Part shown: in pieces, positions 33,458 through 43,514 of the stretch | Layout: every line of letters starts with the position of its first letter | How positions within the stretch are numbered: position 1 is the stretch's first letter | NCBI GenBank assembly: GCA_038380435.1 | Contig: JAWZYU010000034.1 | Span: forward strand, 43,214,901 to 43,278,900 | From: Ryuthela nishihirai | Taxonomy: Eukaryota > Arthropoda > Arachnida > Araneae > Heptathelidae | Length of the DNA: 64,000 bases | Reading direction: 5' to 3' | Translations under genes and position numbers: made by a program | Notes under the pieces: generated by a model | What the model was told of the DNA's origin: nothing | Seen by the model: only the letters and a program-made list of their open reading frames with translations | Database searches by the model: none

Positions 33458-36400
33458 TTATTTTTTCAATGTTTTGTAGTGACCGTACGAAAGGGTGTCA
33501 TAACCATTTTCTAAAATATATCTTTTATCGTCAAATGGTGACAAACCAAGCTTTACACCTTTCACTGTATGAAGATGGTGGCTGCTACTTTGAATCCTTG
33601 TCAAATCTACTCGACAAGGTGATTTGTTTATTAAGCAGTCTCTGTAATCCTTGTGACGAAGGGTTCTTTTTACGATGTATTTGGGGACTCCTTTCCCCGT
33701 CTTCTTCTCCTCATGTAAACTCTGAAGGGAATACATTTTAGAACGAAGCCCTGCAAATTGTTTGATAGGTACTCCCGAAAGTTCATCTTTCATTTTACCT
33801 AGTACCTTTTTATTATGTGTACTATGCAAAACATGATCAATGTGATAGTCGGACGTGTCAAAATGATCTATATCGTCTTTCATATCAGCATACACGTCCT
33901 CGGTTTGAAGCTCGTAGCACAGTGAATCTGTATCAGTAAAAAATAATTTAGCTTTTTCTCCATATTTCGGACTAATATAGTCGTAATGAAAGCTATACAT
34001 CAATAGTTTACTAATATCTAGAATACTGAAACCAGCATAAATAGGCCTGTTGAGTTTCAATTTAGTTAGCTTTGATTGCACACATGCAAGGTCGTTGTCA
34101 AAAACACGAAAAGCGTGAAAAGCAGGGGATGCTACGAGCTTGCATACTCTCTTCGGGCTCTGAGTCAATTCAATTTTCACTCGATTTCTCAAATTTTCCA
34201 TCGTTTTTCCAAACACAGCATTATTCATCAGTTTGAAGAAGTCCTTCTCGAAGTCGTTTCTAGCTTTCTTCCGCTGATCTGTATTAAATTCTATATATGG
34301 TTTTAGCCAGCAAGACTGATTAAATTCTAAAACGCGATGTATGTTCTTCAGCTGCATACCGAAGGTTAAATATTGTTTGAGATTTCGATAATGAAGGACA
34401 TATTTTTCCTTAGAATTTAGATTTGGGGCTAATTTCACGACTGAATGGTTTGTATTTATTCCAAGGCTTTGGGCAACCTCTTGACAATATGGGGATAGCA
34501 TGCTGCTGGTAATCTGAAGTTTCTCAGGGGCTAGTGGATAATCATTATGCTTGTCGTGTAGAGAAACTGGATAATCTAAATCAACTTCCAATATGTATCC
34601 TTTATTCGCATCGTCAGCAATTGTCGTAATATTTAGATCTGCTATTTCTTCTTTATTAAGCCATCGAAAATCGCTTTGAGGGAGGCATTGTGACATTGCC
34701 CATCCATAAAGATTGTTGGCATCATAGTACATAATGTATTTAGAGGGTAACTGAGGATCATAGGTGTCCAAATACTTGTTGTTTGCTGTACTAAGACGAT
34801 TGCATATCACAGAAATTCCCCCTCGTATGCCTTTTTCCAGGAAAAGGTACATTGTAGGGTCAGTTATCAACTCAAGATTTACATTTGTCATTTTTAAGCA
34901 TGCTTGCCAGGCTAATCCAGGAGCTGTGTAAACATGGCAGGGATCGATTTCATAGTATCTGATGCATAGTTTTCTGAAACTTTCGAAAACATCAGCTAAG
35001 AGGAGCACGTCTGTCTTCAGGTACAAGTCATGATACTGGCCTAGATTTTTTATGTTGAATGTATTCCATACTCTTATTGCATGGGTATAGTCTTCTTCCC
35101 CTAGTGCTTCTTCTGTGAGTTGGTTGTAAAATGCTTCACGTGGTGGTAATACTATTTGTTCAAACTTTTCACTGTTGTCAATATAATCATAGGGGTAAAC
35201 TCCTTTTCTCAAAACCAGGTGTAACCGTTCAGTTTCAACATGTTCCTTTAAAATATGGAACTCATCTGGTGATAAATTATTTACTAGCTTCTCAAGGGAT
35301 GTGCTTAAAAACTGATAGGAGTCTATAAAATGTAATGTCCCTAAGGAGAAGGTTATGTATGTTTCCATGTTATTGGGAATGCAATTAATCTTCTTATTTT
35401 TGATTCTGCCGATTCCCTGCATAATAAGGTGGCTGTCATATCCCTTTAGGTTGTGAAAGATAACTGGAATCCTATTGGTTAACTTAAAGTTCAGATTACA
35501 GGAATTATGGGCAGCTCCTCGGAATTTACCTGTTATATGATCGTGATCTCTCACACGATCTGCTCCTAGGGCATGCTTACAAATATGACAGTCAGTAGCG
35601 TTGTGAAATGATTCCTCTTCATGATTCGAGAGCTGCATTGGCTTTATCATCGACAGTAAATTTTTAATGTTTTCTTCTTCTTTAAGCAGACATTCTAAAA
35701 ATTCTTCTACTACATTAGGACCTCTATAAACTACTGGAGGCTTATAGCTGCAGCCATCATGTCCAACAACAAGATATGCAAATCCACAGGGTTCATGATT
35801 TGCCGTGATAGTGGTGTGAGATTTTTCAGGGTTAGGCATACAAGTGTCCACTTTCACTAGGAATGATTCAAAGTCGGCATAAATCACGTATGGAACGAGC
35901 TGCTGAAACTTAAAATTTGTGAATTTCAACCATTTCTCTTCTTCAGTTGGGAGTTCTACTCTCTGAGGTCCATGTTCTCGACAATAGGGAACATGATCCT
36001 TCAAGAGGGATTCATTTGCGAAACGGTGAAGGCAGTAATCACAGTAGAAACGTACACCGTTATGTTTGGTGAGAGGACTGAGAAGTCTACTCATATTCTT
36101 AATGGAGCAATAATGCTGCTTTTCATCATCCGATAACAGAAGGAGATTTGCATGCGCTTTAAATCTGAATGGTGTGATGTAGAGTGGGAACACCTCTTTC
36201 TCATATCCAAAAACATTAACAGAAATATTGTTCATTTTTTCGAATTTAGATATTTGATTTATTGTAACAGGGAAAATTAAGCCCGATGTGTTTAATTTGT
36301 CTTCTAAATGTATATAGTTGTTAAGGCGCTGCGGATTATCTGTGGCAGGATACAAAGAGGCTAAAACAGACCAGACAAAACATTTTTGGTCAGAATTACA

Positions 36401-37177
36401 TACATTGACAATAGCGTGTTTTAGCAGTAATTCTCTTGGAGTAGGGATATAACTAGATCCTGCAAGAGGGATATATTTTCCAATGTTCATTTCAGCGTGG
36501 AGTACGGCGTCCAGTGTCCATCCACTATGTGCTCCTTCAAATTCTTCAAATGAGGTCTTAATCTTCTTATACGCTGAATCCAATTCTCTGTTTAGGGATG
36601 ATGTAGGTAGGCTTGTGACACAGTTACTTCGGAAAAACGGGGTACAGTGTTCAAAGGTAGAAGGGGAAACTTTTCGCCTGAATCGCACTTGCACGACAAG
36701 GTACCATTTAATGCTACCTTTCGAGGTCAATTCTTCTTTCAGATGAGTTAGGAGTGACTCCCGCGAGGATTCGAGGAAAAAGGTGAGGTCAACTGATGTT
36801 TCTTCCGTTGCCGTCAGTTTATGTGTTGATAGGGTCCTTTTCATTTCTTCTGTAAACTGACAGGGGTCTTCAGGGTCTGGTTTTTGCTTCTTCTGCGGAA
36901 TCCTTTCATCTTCAGAACGTTTTCGCTTATTATTGTGGGGCTTTCTTTGATGGCGCAAAAGACTGTCTTTTCGCCCAAACTCCATTGCACATTCTTCACA
37001 TTTGTAGGTTTTCCTGGAGGTGTGGGATAACTCATGACGTCGGACATCATCTCTCCTTGAGAATGTCGATTCGCACTCAGAGCACTTAAACAGGCTATTT
37101 CCATCGTGATTTCTCATATGACGAATCAGATTTGTCTTGAGTGTGAAAGCCTTCTCACATATATCACATGGATACAT
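33458..37177 (-). CDS. Family B DNA polymerase (Polinton protein-primed type), right-arm copy
   Basis: Encodes the same 1,239-residue protein as the left-arm gene, residue for residue: three C2H2 fingers, the endonuclease VII-like module between Exo I and Exo II, and intact Exo I-III and Pol A-C motifs. The start is the first ATG downstream of the mirrored TATA box. The two genes converge towards the centre and stop about 5.4 kb apart. Two intact, identical genes in one element mean either that the duplication is very recent or that the arms are kept identical by copying one from the other. Both copies appear competent to make protein. Confidence 0.95.
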   Translation of the reverse strand: MYPCDICEKAFTLKTNLIRHMRNHDGNSLFKCSECESTFSRRDDVRRHELSHTSRKTYKCEECAMEFGRKDSLLRHQRKPHNNKRKRSEDERIPQKKQKPDPEDPCQFTEEMKRTLSTHKLTATEETSVDLTFFLESSRESLLTHLKEELTSKGSIKWYLVVQVRFRRKVSPSTFEHCTPFFRSNCVTSLPTSSLNRELDSAYKKIKTSFEEFEGAHSGWTLDAVLHAEMNIGKYIPLAGSSYIPTPRELLLKHAIVNVCNSDQKCFVWSVLASLYPATDNPQRLNNYIHLEDKLNTSGLIFPVTINQISKFEKMNNISVNVFGYEKEVFPLYITPFRFKAHANLLLLSDDEKQHYCSIKNMSRLLSPLTKHNGVRFYCDYCLHRFANESLLKDHVPYCREHGPQRVELPTEEEKWLKFTNFKFQQLVPYVIYADFESFLVKVDTCMPNPEKSHTTITANHEPCGFAYLVVGHDGCSYKPPVVYRGPNVVEEFLECLLKEEENIKNLLSMIKPMQLSNHEEESFHNATDCHICKHALGADRVRDHDHITGKFRGAAHNSCNLNFKLTNRIPVIFHNLKGYDSHLIMQGIGRIKNKKINCIPNNMETYITFSLGTLHFIDSYQFLSTSLEKLVNNLSPDEFHILKEHVETERLHLVLRKGVYPYDYIDNSEKFEQIVLPPREAFYNQLTEEALGEEDYTHAIRVWNTFNIKNLGQYHDLYLKTDVLLLADVFESFRKLCIRYYEIDPCHVYTAPGLAWQACLKMTNVNLELITDPTMYLFLEKGIRGGISVICNRLSTANNKYLDTYDPQLPSKYIMYYDANNLYGWAMSQCLPQSDFRWLNKEEIADLNITTIADDANKGYILEVDLDYPVSLHDKHNDYPLAPEKLQITSSMLSPYCQEVAQSLGINTNHSVVKLAPNLNSKEKYVLHYRNLKQYLTFGMQLKNIHRVLEFNQSCWLKPYIEFNTDQRKKARNDFEKDFFKLMNNAVFGKTMENLRNRVKIELTQSPKRVCKLVASPAFHAFRVFDNDLACVQSKLTKLKLNRPIYAGFSILDISKLLMYSFHYDYISPKYGEKAKLFFTDTDSLCYELQTEDVYADMKDDIDHFDTSDYHIDHVLHSTHNKKVLGKMKDELSGVPIKQFAGLRSKMYSLQSLHEEKKTGKGVPKYIVKRTLRHKDYRDCLINKSPCRVDLTRIQSSSHHLHTVKGVKLGLSPFDDKRYILENGYDTLSYGHYKTLKK

Positions 37178-37307
37178 TATGTAGCAGAGTTGTAAAATAG
37201 CTGATACTACACGAGGACGTCGAGAACTATCACTATTGCCGTTGGAAAAATCACGGAGAAGCAGCAGCAGAGAGCCGTCACTGTCAATGTCTGACAACAG
37301 AATGAGG

Positions 37308-37335
37308 AATCTGACCGATGGATGTCGTATTTATA
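37308..37335 (-). promoter_or_regulatory. Core promoter of the right polymerase gene
   Basis: TATA box at 37328-37335 and initiator-like tcagatt at 37308-37314, read on the minus strand. Mirror of the left promoter. Confidence 0.65.
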
Positions 37336-37631
37336 CTAGAAGAATGACTATCCCGCAGAAACTGGAATAAAAGATTGACCTGCAGAAACGGAAAGAAACA
37401 ATGCTATTGGGTAAAAATACTTTAAAAGGTAGAACTGCTAATCGGTGACGTCAGATTCCAAAATGGTGGAATTGAAAAAAAAAAATCGGACTTTGTGGAA
37501 ACCAAGATGGACGTCGGTGGAAATTACTAATGGATTATCTGCAATTTAACTGAATAATATAATTTCAGATTATTACATCACTGGAGGGAGGTATTCTTTT
37601 TGACACTGCATGACTAATGTGATTGATAATC

Positions 37632-37693
37632 ATCCGCCACCAGCTTAAAACACATGGGTGGCGGATCCCATAGGATTAACATTGATCCGCCAC
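37632..37693 (-). promoter_or_regulatory. Right subterminal GTGGCGGAT cluster
   Basis: Mirror of the left cluster: three gtggcggat copies in direct, inverted, direct order, 30 bp inside the right terminus. Confidence 0.6.
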
Positions 37694-37722
37694 TGTTCCA
37701 GAACTCTCCTTTACTCACTACT

Positions 37723-37728
37723 GTGCTC
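37723..37728. other. Target-site duplication GTGCTC, right
   Basis: Matches 23786-23791 exactly. Confidence 0.9.
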
Positions 37729-37947
37729 CATGACTTATTTAATGTGCGGAGATAAAACGCCCTGAATGTGCTCCATGTATGTGTATTTAATTAATGTGCT
37801 CCATGACTTATTTAATTTTGCGGAGATAAAACGCCCTGAATGTGCTCCATGACTCAACGCTGACTCAAGGCTGACCCAGCTGGGACTCGAACCTGGGAAC
37901 TACAGATTACGAGCCTGGAGCGCTACCGACTGAGCCACCCCCGCCCC
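37729..37947 (-). repeat. SINE-A, head-side half, split by the Polinton, with local tandem repeats
   Basis: Holds the head (cgactgagccacccccgcccc) and B box complement. Before it the seam gcggagataaaacgccctga occurs twice, and a third diverged copy sits at the left flank. Each carries about 20 extra bases (cctgaatgtgctccatgac) foreign to the SINE consensus. Confidence 0.85.
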
Positions 37948-38383
37948 TCTATGATGAGTTAGAAATATTTGTGATTCCTTTGTGTTCAAATGAAAATATT
38001 TACTGTTAATGGTAAATTAATTTTTTTATATGTATAATAAACATTTCATGCAAAACAGTGTACAGTTAAACTACCCAATTATGATGGCAACATGATTTGA
38101 GAAATGTTTGTTAACATTCAATATTTTATTTTTTCTAAGATGGCTCAATCAATGTTTACCTCTATATATTAATTAGAAATGTTAATCACTTCAAACAAAC
38201 ACGGAAAGAGAGTTTTAAAGTAAAAATTACCTTCTTTATAACTTTAATGAATGCTTTAATGCTGGAAATTCAAACTAATGTAAGATTCGAAAACTGCGAA
38301 AGATAACATTTTATCTCTATCTTTCCAACTAGAAATTTTCATTTACGTTTTAAAAAAGTTGCCTTTTTCCGCCTATTGTGATA
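37948..38383. other. Unassigned AT-rich sequence
   Basis: No supportable gene or repeat. Confidence 0.6.
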
Positions 38384-39112
38384 CAGTCGCTCAAAAAAGT
38401 ATCCGAACACTATGGTTGATTACAGAATTCAGAGAAAACATCTGGCAACGATTTTTTTTTAAAATTAGTGATCTGGCAACCTTCGTGTCACGTGACACGA
38501 AGGTTGCCAGATCACTCGTTTCTAAAAAAAATCGTTGTCAGATGTTTTTTCTGAATTCTGTAATCAACCATAGTGTTCGGATATTTTTTAATATATATAA
38601 TGCGTATGAATATATAGTGTAATGAATATGGAGCGTGTGCAGTTACCGTTCACAGCAAACTGGAGCGGTTGCGGTTAATGTTCACAGCACATTGGATGGT
38701 GTGAGCTCACAAAGACCTGGATCGTGTGGGCTCACTCACGGAAATATTGAGCGTGTGCAGTTACCGTTCACAGCAAACTGGAGCGGTTGTGGTTAATGTT
38801 CACAGCACATTGGATCGTGTGAGCTCACAAAGACCTGGATCCTGTGGGCTCACTCACGGAAATATTGAGCGTGTGCAGTTACCGTTCACAGCAAATGCAG
38901 CGTGTGCAGTGACTGCACACGCTCCAGTTTGCTGTGAACGGTAACTGGAGCGTGTACAGTTGCTGTACACGCTCCAGATATTTTTCCTGAATTCTGTAAT
39001 CACGTGACACGAAGGTTGTCAGATCACTAATTTCTAAAAAAAAACCGTTGCCAGATGTTTTTTCTGAAATCTGTAATCAACCATAATGTTCGGATACTTT
39101 TTTGAGTGACTG
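38384..39112. mobile_element. Composite palindromic MITE with internal tandem duplication
   Basis: Bordered by TA at 38382-38383 and 39113-39114. Terminal cagtcgctcaaaaaagtatc is inverted at the right end (ttttttgagtgactg). The interior contains a unit of about 122 bp (gagcgtgtgcagttaccgtt to caaagacctgga) repeated in tandem. Confidence 0.85.
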
Positions 39113-39114
39113 TA

Positions 39115-39590
39115 CCTCTGAACAGCACGTTTTCACACACAATAGACTAAATGGCCAGGTCACAAAGACCCCAAGGGCGTAGAAATGATTATGGTAAGGC
39201 GATCCACAGTGAACAATTGTTAGGAGATAGATGGTGGCCTCCCGTCAAGGCCATCCAGCGCTTTCTTTAACGTGCACAGGCTTGGGCTATTTTATCTCTC
39301 AGTGGCCTTTTCCCTTCACACAAAGGGCCAAATGGCCAGTGACAAAGACCCCAAAGGCCGCAGAGAAGTTTGAGAGAAGGGGATCCACAGTGGACAGCCG
39401 ATAGGAGATAAATGGTGACCTCCCGTCAAGGCCATCCAGGATGTTCTTTAAAGTGCACAGGGTATTGCTCTCGTGCACATAGGGCCACAATTTTCCGTCT
39501 CACCCAACAGACGGAGGCCGTTCGAAGCCAATCTATGCATCCTCTCTCACTTAGGTTAGCGGAGATAAATTTAAGGTTAGGTTGAGGTTC
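39115..39590 (-). repeat. SINE-A, old copies, tail side, interrupted by LINE fragment
   Basis: Diverged tail modules and body up to gcggagataaatttaaggtt. The head side resumes after the LINE fragment at about 40260. Confidence 0.75.
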
Positions 39591-39603
39591 ATCCTCATCA
39601 TCC

Positions 39604-40209
39604 TCAAGCAGCCATGGACTTCGGAGGTCCAACCAGACCGTGTAGTTTAATTCTCCAAGCATATCTGTCCTGAGCTACATCTGCTGCATCCGGCCACTGC
39701 ACACCAATTCTAACAAGGTCCTGTTTGACATTGTCTGCCCACCTCATCCTTCGTCTCCCCTTCTTTCTGAGGCCTTTAGGTACACTGTTCATAACCCTAT
39801 TCGCCAATCTATAATTTCTCATATGGGCAACATGGCCAAACCAATGGAGTCTCTCTCTGCACAATATGCTGCTTAAAGGAGGTTGCAAACTCCTTTGCCT
39901 AACCTCATCATTAGTTACAAAGTTGAACCACCTAATGCCCAAGATACTGCGTAAGCATCTGGAATCAAAAGCACCACGTTTCCTGTTATCTTGTTTACAA
40001 AGTGTCCAAGTTTCACTACCATAACTAACCCTAGAAAGAACCAAACTATTATACAGTCTAATTTTAGTCTTTAGGTGTATACGCCTATTTCTCCACACTC
40101 TCCATAGATTCTTAAAAGTCCCGGCAGCAATCCCTATTCGTCTGTTAATCTCATGCCGCACATCACCATTATCTGTTACATAGCTCCCAAGATAATTAAA
40201 CTGTGACAC
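39604..40209 (-). pseudogene. Non-LTR retrotransposon reverse transcriptase, C-terminal fragment
   Basis: An uninterrupted frame of 201 codons matches the region after the catalytic palm of LINE reverse transcriptases. It shows YLGSYVT, EINRRI, a TKIRLYNSLVLSR-SYGSETW block, CLRSILGIRW and LHWFGHVAHM. It ends with a basic stretch and a VKQDL-AQDRYAW region typical of RTE-like proteins. The catalytic YADD part and the endonuclease are missing, so it is a 5'-truncated dead copy. After the stop the minus strand runs into gaggatgatgaggatga, like the short 3' repeats of RTE elements. The clade is a judgement from memory of family patterns, not a search. Confidence 0.8.
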
Positions 40210-40259
40210 CTGCTCATGAGTGCAGCCATTTCAAAGCAACTGAAGCACTATCTGCCTGA

Positions 40260-40445
40260 CCAATTTCGATTACTTTAGTTAGGTTTAGGTTAGCGGATTG
40301 AAATTTGAGGTTAGGTTGAGGTTAGCGGATTTAAATTTGAGGTTAGGTTGAGGTTAGCGGAGATAAATTTCAACGGTGGTACAGTTGAGACTCGAACTTT
40401 GGAACTGCAGATAGCGAGCATGGTGTACAACCGACTGAGCCAAGC
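40260..40445 (-). repeat. SINE-A, old head side with triplicated seam
   Basis: The seam gcggattgaaatttgaggtt is repeated in tandem (about 41 bp period) at 40293-40370, then the B box complement gactcgaac and a decayed head follow. Confidence 0.75.
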
Positions 40446-40587
40446 CTCGTTGCAGGAGGGAGGGTCATGACCCTTTTGCACCCCTTTCTTGTCCCAGATG
40501 CTGCCCCAATCATCATTGGGACAGTTGGGACAAAACAACAGGAAAGATTATTTTTTAAAACTTATATTGCGCATGAAAACAGAATGC

Positions 40588-40975
40588 TTTGGGTTGGGTT
40601 GTTTTACCTCTGAGCGGCATTTTTTGCACACCATGGGCTAAATGGCCAGGTCACATGGACCCCGAAGGCTCACAGAAGGTTGAGGGAGGGGACCCACTGA
40701 AACAGCTGTTGGGAGACAGATGGTAGCCTCCCGTCAAGGCCATCCAGCGTGTTCTTTAACGTGCACAGGGTATGGCTCTCCCGCACACGGAGCCACGGTT
40801 TAACGTCCCATCCGACGGACGGCGGCCTTTCCAAGCCCATCGGTGTCCCCTACTGACCGTGGGCAGGGCGGGGAATTTTGCGGAGATAAATCTCAACGCT
40901 TACCCAGCTGGGACTCGAACCTGGGAACTACAGATTACGAGCCTGGCGCGCTACCGACTGACCCACCCCCGCCAC
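40588..40975 (-). repeat. SINE-A, full length with 13 bp target duplication
   Basis: Flanked by gaaaacagaatgc at 40575-40587 and 40976-40988. The copy is 388 bp with one tail module and near-consensus sequence, so it is young. Confidence 0.95.
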
Positions 40976-40988
40976 GAAAACAGAATGC

Positions 40989-42093
40989 AATTAATAAATC
41001 TACTACATATGATTTATTTTGAAATAGCAAGCTAAAAATAGAAAATCCATAATCGACTCGATTAACATTTATGTCTTTATTCTAAAAACTTTTTCTTATT
41101 CTTAAGTATCTTGTTTTGGGTGGTAAACGAATTACGAGATAAAATTCCACTCGAGGGAGTGGTGAATTTTCGTAGCAGCCAAAATTGGATTAAAAGTCTC
41201 TTTCCGTAACAACAACAACAACAACAAAGTATAAAACCTCTTGAAACGTTGATGAAAAGCACTCCGGGGAGAAAACCCTGACGGAGGGACTGCGAACGAC
41301 GTTTTCAAAGTCGACATCTGTCTTTTGGTAAACATCTGACAAAAACTTGGTGAAGGCGAAGGAGCCGTAATGAGACTGGCGAAGTCAAATGTGCAGGCTT
41401 AGAAGGTGATTTAGTTGCAGGCCCGAGATCCCTCTGTGCCGTTGCTAATGAAAGAGGCTTAAGACGGAGCCTGTGCAAGTCCGGGCACTTTGTCATCGCT
41501 CTGTGGGCTTCTCTAGCGGAGGATGCAGAAGCCGTGGACTGCAGAGCCTCCTCCAAAAGATGCATTAGGAGGGAAAAGTTCATCGACGAATGACTTGTTC
41601 TTTCCCTAGAAATGAGATGGCGATAGCACAAATCAGGGCTGAAGGTGGGCGCTGTTTGCTAGATTTTTTTTTATCGTTGAAAAAGGCGAATTTCTTGTCT
41701 ACGGTTAATGAACTTTTTGATTAATGAGGAAGTTTTTGAGTTAGAGAGATCATTTTGTGCTTTCTGATCGAGATTCGTGCAGTGAAGTGGTTTAATAAAG
41801 AAATTCTTGGAGAGGAAAATTTCACATTGCTTACCTTTTTATTTATTTTTTTAACCGTGGAAAATTACCCAATGGTTGTAAAAACCACAGGGAAAAAAAC
41901 TAAATACTTTTTTTAAAGGCATCAAGCTGTTTTGATTAATGTTTTTTTCTGGCAAACATTTTGGTCCTTTGAAATTATTAGTGGCAAAATTGAATCGTGA
42001 ATTATTTGAAAAATACAACCATGCAGTGAAAAACTATTTGCAATTTCGAGTCCAAGCAGTTACGTAAAATAGTCGATATTCAAAATAAATACA
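40989..42093. other. Unassigned, apparently low-copy sequence
   Basis: 41130-41650 is less AT-rich, with a 108-codon minus-strand frame (41305-41631) that has no recognisable domain. There is a short CAA repeat at 41210-41226. No gene is called. Confidence 0.45.
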
Positions 42094-42095
42094 TA

Positions 42096-42612
42096 CAGTT
42101 GCTCGAAAAAATATCCGAACACTATGGTTGCTTACAGAATTCAGAAAAAAAATATCTGGCAACAATTTTTTTAGAAATTAGTGATCTGGCAACCTTCGTG
42201 TCACGTGATTACAGAATTCAGGAAAAATATCTGGAGCGTGTACAGCAACTGTACACGCTCCAGTTACCGTTCACAGCAAACTGGAGCGTGTGCAGTTACT
42301 GCACACGCTCCAGTTTGCTGTGAACGGTAACTGCACATGCTCAATATTTCCGTGAGTGAGCCCACACGATCTAGTATCAAAATAATATGACCACCTACAG
42401 TCGCTCAAAAAAGTATCCGAACACTATGGTTGATTACGGAATTCAGAAAAAATATCTGGCAACGTTTTTTTTTTGAAATAGTGATCTGGCAACCTTCGTG
42501 TCACGTGACACGAAGGTTGCCAGATCACTAGTTTCTAAAAAAAATCGTTGCCAATATTTTTTTCTGTATTCTGTAATCAACCATAGTTTTCGAATATTTT
42601 TTCGAGCGACTG
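42096..42612. mobile_element. Composite palindromic MITE (TACAGTCGYTC family)
   Basis: Bordered by TA at 42094-42095 and 42613-42614. A half unit and gcgtgtgcag hairpins come first. Then a complete palindromic unit starts at about 42398 (cagtcgctcaaaaaagtatc), is centred on CACGTG, and ends cgactg. Confidence 0.85.
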
Positions 42613-42613
42613 T

Positions 42614-43040
42614 ACATATATATATACTATTTTGAGACTTAATTTTCAGAATAATGGATTTTTTTTAGTGAAAATCAGGGACCGTAACCAAGCTATACCT
42701 GATGAAGCAATATTAACATTGATTTTTTTTTTCAATTTCTTTTTATGTATCATAAAAATAAAGAGAGAACAGAGATAAAATGGCGGGATGAGTCACTATT
42801 ACTATTGACAGCGGCGGATCCGTGTGGAGGGGATCCCTGCCCCTTGAGCCCGAAGCAGAACTGAACATTTTTGATTCCTAGGTAGGTAGGTAGGTCCGGA
42901 CCTAGGGGGGAGAAATGGCCCTTTTACCCGTGCCCTACCTCTGAAATGCTAGTAAGGGTAATGAAGGCCAAAAATTATTAACCTTGTGCATTTTTCACGA
43001 AATTTTTTAAACCCTCTAAAACAATTTATTTTTTAAAACG
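42614..43040. other. Unassigned sequence
   Basis: No gene. Includes a short tagg repeat near 42880-42896 and a G-rich stretch after it. Confidence 0.5.
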
Positions 43041-43044
43041 AAGG

Positions 43045-43444
43045 GGAAACTGTTTTACCTCTGAGGATACTATATGGATTAAATGGCCATATGGATTAAA
43101 TGCCCATATGGATTAAATGGCTAAGTCACAACAACCCCGAGGGTTCACAGAAAGTTGGGTGAAGGGGACCCACTGGACACCTGTTAGGAGACAGATGGTA
43201 GCCTCCCAACAAGGCCATCCAGCGTGTTCTTTAACATCCACAGGGTATGACTCTCACGCACATGGGGTCTTGGTTTAACGTCCCATCCGATGGACGGTGG
43301 TTGTTTCCAAGCCCATCGGTGTCCCTAATTGACAAGGGCGGGGAGTTTTGCGCAGATAAATCTCAACGCTGGTCCAGCTGGGAATCGAACCTGGGAACTG
43401 CAGATTACGAGCCTGGCGCGCTACCGACTGAGATACCCAGTCCC
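43045..43444 (-). repeat. SINE-A, old copy
   Basis: Diverged tail in which catatggattaaatggc is repeated three times, then body and head ending gactgagatacccagtcccc. Confidence 0.82.
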
Positions 43445-43514
43445 CATTCTAGATGTATTTACATATCGATGGAATAATGGGTATGTATACACTGTAGATC
43501 TCTATTCCCCAGTC

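Larger units (their letters stand above)
23792..37722. mobile_element. Palindromic Polinton/Maverick-type element carrying only a DNA polymerase gene, twice
   Basis: Ends are 5'-AG and CT-3' (agtagtgagtaaaggagag and its complement), bordered by the 6 bp direct repeat GTGCTC. Both are diagnostic of Polintons, whose integrase is related to retroviral integrases. The whole element is an inverted repeat: arms of 6,923 bp with no net length difference, an 85 bp spacer, and position x pairing with 61514-x. Each arm holds, from the outside inward: subterminal GTGGCGGAT repeats, a TATA promoter, the polymerase gene, a polyadenylation signal, and about 2.3 kb of AT-rich DNA with an internal duplication. 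Autonomous Polintons of 15-20 kb also encode integrase, packaging ATPase, protease and capsid proteins. None of these is visible here, so movement presumably needs an integrase supplied in trans. Family assignment is firm; the palindromic polymerase-only layout is the unusual part. Confidence 0.9.
30800..37722 (-). repeat. Right arm of the giant inverted repeat
   Basis: Mirror of 23792-30714. Contains the second polymerase gene, promoter, subterminal repeats and internal duplication at the mirrored positions. Confidence 0.93.

Noticed and set aside
23792..37722. The palindrome as an assembly or library artefact (hairpin read, missed adapter)
   Set aside because: The flanks outside the arms are not mirrored, a 6 bp target duplication and a split SINE fit real integration, the spacer is asymmetric, and the arms differ at one two-base site. 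Long-read confirmation is still desirable.
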